A stretch of DNA of 14,224 nucleotides from Verrucomicrobiota bacterium (GCA_026397895.1 JAPLTZ010000054.1:1-14224), one strand, 5' to 3'. Positions 6,743 to 13,078 are shown, counted from the first letter of the stretch. Made by a program: numbers and translations. The notes: a model not told the origin generated them from the letters alone.

Positions 6743-7542
6743 AACTCCTTTTCTCCGAACACAAGCCGGACTACGGCAATTACATCTTCCCCTACGCCAT
6801 CTGGGCCGTGCCGGAACGCGGGGAGACGCCTGCCGACATCTTCAACGCCGGCTTCCTGCCCTCCTCGCGCAACTTGGATCGCTTCTACCTCTGCCGCCAG
6901 GTGCGCGTGAACCTCCCCAAGTTCAAGCCGTCGTCGGAAAACCGCCGCGTGCTGCGCAAGGGCGAAGGCATCCGCGTGGAACTCGTGCCCCGCGACAAAT
7001 TCGACTACACGCCCGAACGCCGGAAGTTTTTCAAGACCTACGCCGACATCAAATTCGGCAACGACGTGATGAGCTACGAGCGGCTCGACCTCTTGTTTGG
7101 TTCACCCATCATCTCGCACCTGCTCGTGTTCACCGACGTCGCGACCGGCGCGGAGGTGGGCGTGGCCACGCTGTATCTCGAAGGCCGCGCGCTCGCGTTC
7201 TACTACTACGCCTTCTACGACCTGAACTACTACGCGCGCAACCTCGGCATGTTCATGATGACCTCGGCGGCGGCGCACTTCGCCGAGAAGAAATTCGACC
7301 AACTCTACCTCGGCTCGTGCTACTCGGCGAACGCGCTCTACAAGACGCAGTTCGCCGGCGCGGAATTCTTCAACGGCGTCCGCTGGTCGGCTAACTTGAA
7401 GGAATTGAAATACCTCATCGCGCGCGACAAGGTGGAAACCGCCACGCATCTCTTGGAGACCGAGGAATACCGTCAGCTTTTCTACGAAGGCGAACTGGAA
7501 AACCTCACCGCCGCGAGCGAGTTCCGGGTGAAGGTGAAGTAG
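6739..7542 (+). CDS. Arginyl/leucyl-tRNA-protein transferase-like (ATE/Bpt family) protein lacking the N-terminal Cys cluster
   Basis: The 267-residue product resembles bacterial aspartate/glutamate leucyltransferases, which move an amino acid from tRNA to acidic N-termini and tag proteins for ClpS-ClpAP. Matching parts are GFLPSSRNLDRFYLC with VRVNLPKFKPSSENRRVLRK (about 38-73), FFKTYADIKFGND, and the GNAT-like C-terminal half. That half has AFYYYAFYDLNYYARNLG (153-170), DQLYLGSCY (187-195), ALYKTQF and FFNGVRW. Typical members carry a CxxC...CC cluster in the first 60 residues; here only Cys52 is left, at the corresponding strand. It may be a metal-free variant or a relative with a different acceptor. 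The ATG overlaps the HEPN stop by four bases, with GAAGG upstream. It is the last gene of the alr run. Confidence 0.7.
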   Translation: MKLLFSEHKPDYGNYIFPYAIWAVPERGETPADIFNAGFLPSSRNLDRFYLCRQVRVNLPKFKPSSENRRVLRKGEGIRVELVPRDKFDYTPERRKFFKTYADIKFGNDVMSYERLDLLFGSPIISHLLVFTDVATGAEVGVATLYLEGRALAFYYYAFYDLNYYARNLGMFMMTSAAAHFAEKKFDQLYLGSCYSANALYKTQFAGAEFFNGVRWSANLKELKYLIARDKVETATHLLETEEYRQLFYEGELENLTAASEFRVKVK

Positions 7543-7559
7543 CGCGCCGAGGACGCCGC

Positions 7560-7811
7560 CAAAACCCCCGACGTTGACAGCATAACTGGCGACGTAGACG
7601 GGCGAACTTTCGATGTTGCGACGCCAACTTTCGCCCGCGATGCGCCAATCTCTGATATTTATGGGCTAACTTTCAATATTGTCGCGCTTATTTCCACCCA
7701 TTACAGGCCAACTTCCGCCGTTGACAGGCTTGTTTTCAATGTTGCTGCGCCAACTTTTGATTCTGACACGCCAACTTTCGATTTCGACGGGCCGATTGTT
7801 TCCGCGCTTGC
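7560..7811. repeat. About twelve tandem degenerate 21-bp repeats
   Basis: Head-to-tail units begin at 7560, 7581, 7602, 7623, 7644, 7665, 7686, 7707, 7728, 7749, 7770 and 7791, always 21 bases apart with no indel. Each unit is three heptamers, consensus GCCAACT, TTCGATG, TTGACAG. The best-conserved part is GCCAACTTTCGA (perfect or nearly so at 7623, 7749 and 7770); outer units are weaker. The array fills almost all of the 303 bases between the ATE-like gene and the ArsR-like gene. It has no spacers, so it is not CRISPR. Units lie two helical turns apart. An opposite-strand open frame across it encodes a seven-residue repeat (like NIESWRV) but hits a stop within the array, so I do not call it a gene. 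Confidence 0.9.
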
Positions 7812-7845
7812 CTTGATTTTCGTTCTCGATTATCCATATTTCCCA

Positions 7846-8175
7846 ATGAATACGCCCATTCCTGACCCCAATACCCCGGCGGCCATGCCGGCGATTAACC
7901 CAAAGCTCCTCGCCGCCGCGCTCGGCAACCACGCCCGCTGGAAAATCCTCCTCGCCTTGAGCACCGGCGAGGCGCGCATGGTCAGCGAACTGGCCGTCGC
8001 CGCCGGCTGCACCCGCGATGCCGCCTCCAAACACCTCGCCGTGTTGCGCCGGGCCGGCGCAGTCGTGCAGGGCCGGGGCCGGCTCTACCAGATACCGCCG
8101 CACCACCTGCCCACGCCCGGCGAACCCATCGTGGACTTCGGCCACTGCCTGCTGCGGCTGCACAATGCGGGGTGA
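7846..8175 (+). CDS. Small ArsR-like winged-helix regulator
   Basis: The 109-residue product has a Pro-rich N-terminal tail (about 1-18) and a winged-helix core: ALGNHARWKILLALS, then EARMVSELAVAAGCTRDAASKHLAVLRRAGAV as the helix-turn-helix (about 46-72), then the wing GRGRLYQIP. It is short and lacks the metal-binding Cys sites of classic ArsR repressors; Cys55 and Cys101 are the only cysteines. The C-terminal stretch (GEPIVDFGHCLLRL) may form the dimer helix. The ATG at 7846 is chosen; a TTG at 7813 in the same frame would add 11 non-family residues. It lies directly after the 21-bp array, which is a candidate binding site. Its stop is 9 bases from the end of the convergent KAP gene. Ligand and targets are unknown. 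Confidence 0.82.
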   Translation: MNTPIPDPNTPAAMPAINPKLLAAALGNHARWKILLALSTGEARMVSELAVAAGCTRDAASKHLAVLRRAGAVVQGRGRLYQIPPHHLPTPGEPIVDFGHCLLRLHNAG

Positions 8176-8184
8176 TTGCAATTT

Positions 8185-9582
8185 TCAACTAAATCGCGCA
8201 GACATTTCTAAAAAAGACAGAATTCTTGAGACTGCATCGTGTGTCCATTCTTGGAGGGCTTGCATACATCCATAAACCCGTTGAGCTCGTCTCACTGTTT
8301 CTTCTTTTCCGCTGGGTATTGGCCCAACGGCATTCCAGCGTTGGATTTCCCCTAATTTCATTTTTGCATTTTTTCCATTTTGAAATTCTATTCGCATTGT
8401 TGCTTCTGCCCAGAAAAGAATGATTTCGTGTTTTATTGAGGATATTTGTTCCATTACGTCCTCTATTTCCATCTGTCCCTTTCTTAATTCTTCTACGATT
8501 CCTGGTTTGGACGCACGCAGAGTCGCTAAAAAGGTAATGACCACAGGGAATTGGCGAATCATTAAATTTGTTCTCATCGCGATATTTATTTCTGTAAAGC
8601 ATTGCTCTTGCGCTCGCAGGCTTAACCCAAAAACTCGCGCAAATTCTGCAAAACTTTTCAGGAACGCTTCAAGTTGCCCGCTTTGCCAATTATATTCATG
8701 AAACGCGAATCGATTATATAGATTCAAAGCAAACGCATCCCCGCTTGGCTCTAGCAACTGATAGGACAAATCAATAAACCGCCGCAGATAGCCGTCTGGT
8801 TTTGATTCCACTCCATACATCGCTTTTACGCTTTGGTTGATTTGGCCGCGATCAATGGCGAGGACAAAAACTACGTTTGGAACGTTGAATAAGTGTTTTA
8901 TTCTTTCCAACAATGCCACAGCAAAGTCTGGCCTGCACCGGTCGAGTTCATCTACAAAAAATATCAGCGGCGGTTTGTTCCCTGTTTTTTTTGTGATTTC
9001 TGATGCCAAACCTTCAAGGTTTTTTCTAAAGCCTTTAATCCCCTCTTTTTCTGCTTCATATTTTTCCAACCGTTCTTTCGCTAGTGTTGATGCAAACTCT
9101 CCAATCTTGTCCGCTTCCTCCGCTACTCCGTCCACGGCCTTCTTTACTGCCTCTTGGTTTAATAATCCGTGAGTTGCTATCTGGATGGCGAGTGGCAACG
9201 TCTTGCGCAATACCCCTCCACCAATACGCTTCACGGACTCCCAATTTTTGTTTATTGGGTCGTTTTCATTCTCTCCTTTTGTTTTTTCTTCAACTGTCTT
9301 TCTCATTTCCCCGAGAAACGCAACTAGCGGGTCATCTACAAAATCGTTTTCCCAAGCATTAAAATAGAGACAAACATTTTTTTGAGATTCGAGATGTGCC
9401 TTCCATAACCTTATGAATGTGGTTTTCCCAAATCCCCACGGCGCTTCCACGCTTAAGACAAAAGGTTGGCGGGTGGATTGAACCAAATGGGTTAATACCC
9501 CGATTTCCCGTTGCCTTTGAAGGGCGTCGTTTTCAAATGGGGTATCTGGGTTTATTTCAATTCCTGCCAGTTTTTTTATCAT
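8185..9582 (-). CDS. KAP-family P-loop NTPase
   Basis: The 465-residue product has the KAP NTPase architecture. Walker A is VEAPWGFGKTTF (about 45-56, Lys53), then LYFNAWEND (72-80), an insert of about 120 residues rich in charged helices, and Walker B PLIFFVDELDRC (205-216) with Asp211 and Glu212. HLFNVPNVVFVLAIDR and YLRRFIDLSYQLLEP follow. KAP proteins are usually membrane-associated and several take part in phage exclusion (PifA of the F plasmid is a member). Here a weak hydrophobic stretch (LPLAIQIATHGLL, 129-141) is the only membrane candidate. The gene is visibly AT-richer than its neighbours and has no partner gene, which suggests horizontal acquisition. It lies after the dnaN terminator and converges on the ArsR-like gene. 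The start at 9582 has no strong ribosome binding site. Confidence 0.9.
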   Translation of the reverse strand: MIKKLAGIEINPDTPFENDALQRQREIGVLTHLVQSTRQPFVLSVEAPWGFGKTTFIRLWKAHLESQKNVCLYFNAWENDFVDDPLVAFLGEMRKTVEEKTKGENENDPINKNWESVKRIGGGVLRKTLPLAIQIATHGLLNQEAVKKAVDGVAEEADKIGEFASTLAKERLEKYEAEKEGIKGFRKNLEGLASEITKKTGNKPPLIFFVDELDRCRPDFAVALLERIKHLFNVPNVVFVLAIDRGQINQSVKAMYGVESKPDGYLRRFIDLSYQLLEPSGDAFALNLYNRFAFHEYNWQSGQLEAFLKSFAEFARVFGLSLRAQEQCFTEINIAMRTNLMIRQFPVVITFLATLRASKPGIVEELRKGQMEIEDVMEQISSIKHEIILFWAEATMRIEFQNGKNAKMKLGEIQRWNAVGPIPSGKEETVRRAQRVYGCMQALQEWTHDAVSRILSFLEMSARFS

Positions 9583-9600
9583 TGGTGTTTTCCCAAATAA

Positions 9601-9632
9601 AAAACCCGGCAGGTTTTCACCTACCGGGTTTT
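9601..9632 (-). terminator. Rho-independent terminator of dnaN
   Basis: The arms 9601-9613 and 9620-9632 pair over 13 positions with one mismatch and a 6-base loop (CCCGG core). On the minus strand the stem runs into a T-tract. It is 12 bases past the dnaN stop and 18 bases before the KAP start, so KAP must have its own start signal or depend on read-through. A T-rich stretch follows on the plus strand also, so it could work in both directions. Confidence 0.85.
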
Positions 9633-9644
9633 GTTTTCTTTTTT

Positions 9645-10754
9645 TTAACTCAACCGCATCGGCATCACGACGTAGAGGAACGGGCCGTTGATCTTCAGCA
9701 CGCCGGGGCTTAATTCATCAATCAGCTCCAGATACACCTCGTCGTTCGGCAACGCGGTGAGCGGGTCAATCACATAGCGCGGGTTGAAGGCGATGGCCAT
9801 TTCCTTGCCCTTGTAGTTGATGGCCAGGCTTTCCTTGGCTTCGCCCACTTCCGGCGAGTTGGCGGTGATGGTGAGATTGTTCTTGGTGAAGGCCAGCTTC
9901 ACGGAATTGGCCTTCTCGCTGGTCATGATCTCGGCGCGCTTGAGGGCGTGCATGAATTCCTCGCGCGACAGGGCGATGCGTTCCTTGGTCTCGGCGGGGA
10001 TCACCTGCCGGTAGTTCGGATAATTGCCTTCAATCAGCTTGGTGGTGATGAGGATGGTCGCGCCTTTTTCGTCCTTGAGCGCAAACGCCGCCTGGTTCTC
10101 GCTGAGCCGGATCTCGATCTCACCCTTGTCCTGCAGCAGCCGTCCCAGCTCGGTGACGGCCTTGGCGGGGATGATGAACTCGCCCTGACTCTTTTCCGCA
10201 ATGTCCGCCTCCTCGTCCACCAGCGCCAAGCGGCGGCCGTCGGTGGCCACCATGGTCATCTTGTGGTCTTTGAGCGAAAGGAAAATGCCGTTGAGCACGT
10301 AGCGCGATTCGTCGGTGGAGACGGCGAAGGAGGTTTTCTTCAGCATGGAGCGGAAGGTTTCCTGCTTGATCACGACTTTCTTCTCCTCCTTGAACTTCGG
10401 CGCGGGCGGGAATTCATCGGCGGCGAGGCCGTTGATTTTGTAGAAGGATGCGCCGGAGCGGATGCTGCAATGGTTTTTGTCGTCCACTTCCAGTTCCACT
10501 TCCGTGCCGGCCAGTTCGCGCACGATGCCGAAAAGTTTTTTCACGGGCACGGTGGACGCGCCGGCCTTGGAGACCTTCGCCTCCACGCCGCAGGAAATCG
10601 TCACGTCGAGGTCCGTGGCGGTGAATTCCAACCGGCCGTCGTTGGTCTGGAGCAGCACGTTGGACAGGATGGGCAGGGTCGTGCGGCTGCCGACGACGTT
10701 CTGCACGGCCTGGAGGCCGGCGAGGATCTGATCTTTCGCGATGGTGAGGTTCAT
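9645..10754 (-). CDS. dnaN: DNA polymerase III beta sliding clamp
   Basis: DnaN forms the ring-shaped dimer that holds DNA polymerase III on the template. The 369-residue product has the normal length and three clamp domains. It starts with MNLTIAKDQILAGLQAVQNVVG and TLPILSNVLL. Middle landmarks are FYKINGLAADEFPPAP, STDESRYVLNGIFL, MTMVATDGRRLAL and LIEGNYPNYRQVIP. It ends in the conserved FLYVVMPMRL tail. It sits between a cysteine desulfurase gene and a KAP gene, not beside dnaA or recF. A terminator follows. The upstream region has a -35/-10 pair with a DnaA-box 9-mer in the spacer, so control by DnaA is likely. The start is the only ATG that gives the family N-terminus. Confidence 0.98.
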   Translation of the reverse strand: MNLTIAKDQILAGLQAVQNVVGSRTTLPILSNVLLQTNDGRLEFTATDLDVTISCGVEAKVSKAGASTVPVKKLFGIVRELAGTEVELEVDDKNHCSIRSGASFYKINGLAADEFPPAPKFKEEKKVVIKQETFRSMLKKTSFAVSTDESRYVLNGIFLSLKDHKMTMVATDGRRLALVDEEADIAEKSQGEFIIPAKAVTELGRLLQDKGEIEIRLSENQAAFALKDEKGATILITTKLIEGNYPNYRQVIPAETKERIALSREEFMHALKRAEIMTSEKANSVKLAFTKNNLTITANSPEVGEAKESLAINYKGKEMAIAFNPRYVIDPLTALPNDEVYLELIDELSPGVLKINGPFLYVVMPMRLS

Positions 10755-10788
10755 ACTCTAATAGTTTCTTTCTTTGACTGAATCTCTC

Positions 10789-10816
10789 TTATTATTAAGG
10801 GCTGTGAATAAGTCAA
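10789..10816 (-). promoter_or_regulatory. Putative dnaN promoter overlapping a DnaA box
   Basis: On the minus strand TTGACT (10816-10811) and TAATAA (10794-10789) are 16 bases apart. The start of transcription would be near 10782, giving a leader of about 28 bases. The 9-mer TTATTCACA (10811-10803), an exact match to the DnaA consensus, lies at the -35 edge and in the spacer. A further TTGACA is at 10833-10828. Confidence 0.5.
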
Positions 10817-10951
10817 ACAACCCGCACTGTCAAGGCAACTGCCCAGCAAATACCGCAAATCTGCGAGCCGGAAAATTGTGAACAGAATGAAACAGGAATC
10901 GAGACTGAAAGGGAACACAAACTTGTTCACACTATTCAGAATCCATTCACA
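10803..10951. promoter_or_regulatory. Cluster of DnaA-box-like 9-mers upstream of dnaN
   Basis: TTATTCACA (minus, 10803-10811) is a perfect consensus match. TTGTTCACA (plus, 10923-10931) has one difference. CTGTTCACA (minus, 10877-10885) and CCATTCACA (plus, 10943-10951) have two each. An AT-rich stretch (10755-10800) adjoins. This whole 210-base gene-free segment could control dnaN or be part of a replication origin. No long AT-rich unwinding element or dnaA gene is present, so origin status is speculative. Confidence 0.45.
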
Positions 10952-10964
10952 GGTTACCGGCGGG

Positions 10965-12113
10965 TTATCGGCGCGGTTGTGCACGGCGCAAAACCTCCGG
11001 TAAAATTTCCGCCACGCGCTCCACTTCCGACAGCGTGCTTTCGCGGCCCAGCGAAAACCGCACTAGCGAATTCGCCAGCCCGCGCTCCACGCCCAGCGCC
11101 GAAATCACATGCGACGGCTCCAGCGACCCCGCCGAACACGCCGACCCGCTGCTCGCGCAGACGCCTTCAAGGTCCAATCCTGCCAAAAGCGTGATACTGT
11201 CCGCGCCCGCCACCAAAAACGACACCGTGTTCGCCAGCCGCTCCGTGCGCGCGCCTACGAATTGCACGCCGGGCAGGCTGTCCACCAGTGAAACCAGCCG
11301 CGCGACCAGCGGCGCGAGCTTGGCGCGGTCGAAAACCGGCGTGGGGATGAATTTCTCCATCGCCGCCACCAACCCGGCGATGGCCGCGAGGTTTTCCGTG
11401 CCGGCGCGGCGTTCGTTCTCATGCGCGCCGCCGAACAAAATCGGGTCGGGATGCAACGGCGACCGGATGTAAAGCAGCCCCACGCCCTTCGGCCCGTGGA
11501 ATTTGTGCGCGCAGACGGAAACCAGGTCGGCGTTGAACTGCTCCACGCCGGAAAACGGCTCTTTGCCGAACCATTGCACGGCGTCCGTGTGGAACAGCAC
11601 GCCGCGCTCGCGGCAGATTGCGCCCAGCTCCGCCACCGGCTGGAGCGTGCCGATCTCGTTGTTCGCCGCCATCACGGAAACCAGCACCGTGTCTGGGCGC
11701 AGCGCACGCTTCAAATCGTCCGGCGCAACGCGGCCCGCGCCGTCCACCGGCAGCACGGAAAGAGTAAAACCCTCCTTCTTCGCAAGATATTCGCAGCATT
11801 GCAGCACCGCGTGATGCTCGACGGCGGACGTGATGAGATGATTTCCCTTCGCTTTCAGCAGCCGCGCCGCGCCGAAGATGGCGAGGTTGTTGGCTTCCGT
11901 CCCGCCGCCGGTGAAAACGACCTCGCTCGGCTTCGCGCCCAGGACCTTCGCCGCGCGCTCCCGGGCGTCGTCCAGTGCCGCCCGCGCCTGCCGCCCGACG
12001 TGATGCACGCTGGAGGGATTGCCCCAGACTTCGCCCAAAAACGGCAGCATCGCCTCGCGCACCGCCGCGTCGAGCGGCGTGGTGGCGTTGTAGTCGAAGT
12101 AGACGGTTTTCAA
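10965..12113 (-). CDS. Cysteine desulfurase, NifS/IscS type
   Basis: The PLP enzyme takes sulfur from cysteine as an enzyme persulfide and passes it to Fe-S cluster or thiolated-tRNA assembly. From the TTG at 12113 the product has 382 residues and starts MKTVYFDYNATTPLD, the family's usual first residues. It has VEHHAVL with His100, NNEIGTLQPV, HTDAVQ, the PLP Lys204 in VCAHKFHGPKG and RAGTENLAAIAGL. The loop SSGSACSAGSLEPSHV carries the catalytic Cys326. The frame is open up to a TTG at 12158, but the extra 15 residues come from an 8-bp repeat, so I use the inner TTG. No ATG is available. No iscU, mnmA or other sulfur gene is adjacent, so whether it is IscS- or NifS-like in role cannot be told. 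It lies upstream of dnaN on the same strand. Confidence 0.93.
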   Translation of the reverse strand: MKTVYFDYNATTPLDAAVREAMLPFLGEVWGNPSSVHHVGRQARAALDDARERAAKVLGAKPSEVVFTGGGTEANNLAIFGAARLLKAKGNHLITSAVEHHAVLQCCEYLAKKEGFTLSVLPVDGAGRVAPDDLKRALRPDTVLVSVMAANNEIGTLQPVAELGAICRERGVLFHTDAVQWFGKEPFSGVEQFNADLVSVCAHKFHGPKGVGLLYIRSPLHPDPILFGGAHENERRAGTENLAAIAGLVAAMEKFIPTPVFDRAKLAPLVARLVSLVDSLPGVQFVGARTERLANTVSFLVAGADSITLLAGLDLEGVCASSGSACSAGSLEPSHVISALGVERGLANSLVRFSLGRESTLSEVERVAEILPEVLRRAQPRR

Positions 12114-12130
12114 GGCGGCGAAAAAATAAC

Positions 12131-12162
12131 GCAAAGGCGCAACGAGGCAAAGGCGCAAAGGC
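12131..12162. repeat. Four tandem 8-bp repeats
   Basis: GCAAAGGC, GCAACGAG, GCAAAGGC and GCAAAGGC follow each other without gaps, 18 bases upstream of the desulfurase TTG start. On the minus strand this would be in the leader of the desulfurase gene. It argues that the open frame extending to 12158 is not coding. Confidence 0.85.
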
Positions 12163-12192
12163 TTTTACTTATCCCCAGCTTGTTGGGCGGCT

Positions 12193-12291
12193 GGAGCGCG
12201 GCCTTCAGGCCGCTTCCGCGTCTGTCTGGCAACGACGAAACGAATGCACAGCGAGCTTCCGAAAGGTGAAGCGGCGTAAACGCCGCGCTCC
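12193..12291. repeat. REP-like element: two hairpins in inverted orientation
   Basis: The outer arms GGAGCGCGGC (12193-12202) and GCCGCGCTCC (12282-12291) are exact reverse complements. So are GCCGCTTC (12209-12216) and GAAGCGGC (12268-12275). Each half is also a hairpin by itself: GCGGCC-TTCA-GGCCGC (12198-12213) and GCGGCG-TAAA-CGCCGC (12271-12286). This is the layout of paired REP sequences (BIME/REPIN), which are spread by RAYT transposases. No transposase is in the window. It lies between divergent genes, so it is not a simple terminator. Confidence 0.8.
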
Positions 12292-12301
12292 AAAAAGGAA
12301 T

Positions 12302-12329
12302 TTGCCGAACCTGCGCTTTCGCCTAACTT
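12302..12329 (+). promoter_or_regulatory. Putative promoter of the beta-helix transferase gene
   Basis: TTGCCG (12302-12307), 16 bases, TAACTT (12324-12329). The -10-like box ends 6 bases before the ATG at 12336, so transcription would start at the ATG. No Shine-Dalgarno is seen. Motif match only. Confidence 0.3.
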
Positions 12330-12335
12330 CAAGCC

Positions 12336-13029
12336 ATGTTCAAACCAGCCGACTTGTTTGATTTAAGCCAGACCGAGCACGCCGCCATTTTTGACGGCTG
12401 CGAGTTCGCGTGGGAAGCGCTCAAGAAAATCGCCGACTACGTCGCGCCCCGCGCCAAGCAAGTTCCCGCCAAACGCTTTCCCGGCGCGAGCATCGGCGAG
12501 AAAGTTTTCATCGGCGAAGGCACGACAGTCGAACCCGGCGCGCTGATCAAAGGTCCAGCCATCATCGGCAAGAACTGCCAGATTCGCCACAACGCCTACA
12601 TCCGCGAGAACGTCATCGTCGGCGACGACTGTGTGGTGGGCAATTCCTGCGAGCTGAAAAACGTGATGCTCTTCAACGGCTGCCAGGTGCCGCATTTCAA
12701 TTACCTTGGCGACTCCATCCTCGGCCACAAGGCGCACGTCGGCGCGGGCGTCATCGCGCGTCATCGCGGCCAACCTCAAGTCGCTGCCCGGCAACGTGAC
12801 CGTGGAAAAAGACGGCGTGCCGTTCGACACCGGCCTGCGCAAGTTCGGCGCGCTCATCGGCGACGGCGCGGAAGTCGGCTGCAACAGCGTGCTGAACCCC
12901 GGCAGCATCATCGGGCGCGGCGCGGTGATTTACCCGAGCGTGAACTGGCGTGGAATCCTGCCCGCAAACACCATCGCCAAGAACAAGACGCAGGCGGAAG
13001 TCGTCGTGCGGCGACCACGGGAAGGGTAA
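12336..13029 (+). pseudogene. Left-handed beta-helix (GlmU C-terminal-like) transferase, frameshifted by a 10-bp duplication
   Basis: The first frame runs from 12336 to about 12757: a short helical N-terminus (FDGCEFAWEALKKIADYV) and then hexapeptide repeats such as GASIGEKVFIGEGTTVEPGA and VPHFNYLGDSILGHKAHVGAGVI. The family sequence then continues in another frame: AANLKSLPGNVTVEKDG, TGLRKFGALIGDGAEVGCNS, VLNPGSIIGRGAVIYPS and ILPANTIAK, ending at 13029. Removing one copy of the repeated GCGTCATCGC at 12748-12767 joins them perfectly, giving 227 residues. The domain matches the acyltransferase half of GlmU and sugar-phosphate acyl- or nucleotidyltransferase-linked beta-helix proteins, usually trimers working in cell-envelope sugar synthesis. 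HFNYLGD holds the likely catalytic His. No pyrophosphorylase domain is present. As sequenced the product would be cut short and replaced by an unrelated Arg-rich tail. A real mutation and an assembly error are both possible. Confidence 0.82.
12748..12767. repeat. 10-bp tandem duplication causing a frameshift
   Basis: GCGTCATCGC occurs twice in direct succession (12748-12757 and 12758-12767) inside the beta-helix gene. Ten bases is not a multiple of three, so the extra copy shifts the frame. Deleting one copy restores GVIAANLKS. Confidence 0.95.
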
Positions 13030-13036
13030 AAACACC

Positions 13037-13078
13037 TTGCCCGCCAGCATAAATCACATATATTGACACCGATATATG
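13037..13078 (+). promoter_or_regulatory. Putative promoter and operator of the vapBC-like pair
   Basis: TTGCCC (13037-13042), 16 bases, TATATT (13059-13064) resemble -35 and -10 boxes. A perfect inverted repeat CATATAT-8 nt-ATATATG (13057-13063 and 13072-13078) overlaps the -10 and ends with the antitoxin's ATG. Ribbon-helix-helix antitoxins usually bind such palindromes to repress their own operon, so this is a plausible operator. No Shine-Dalgarno precedes the ATG. Confidence 0.5.

Noticed and set aside
7560..7811. CRISPR array
   Set aside because: Units are adjacent with no spacers, are only 21 bp and vary in sequence; no cas gene is near.
7666..8181. 171-residue minus-strand protein with repeated residues
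   Set aside because: It is antisense to the winged-helix regulator and its repeats come from the 21-bp array; it ends at a stop inside the array.
12114..12158. 15-residue N-terminal extension of the cysteine desulfurase
   Set aside because: It overlaps an 8-bp tandem repeat and precedes the normal family N-terminus.
12193..12291. Rho-independent terminator
   Set aside because: The element lies between divergent genes and has no T-tract matched to a gene end; a REP-like element fits better.
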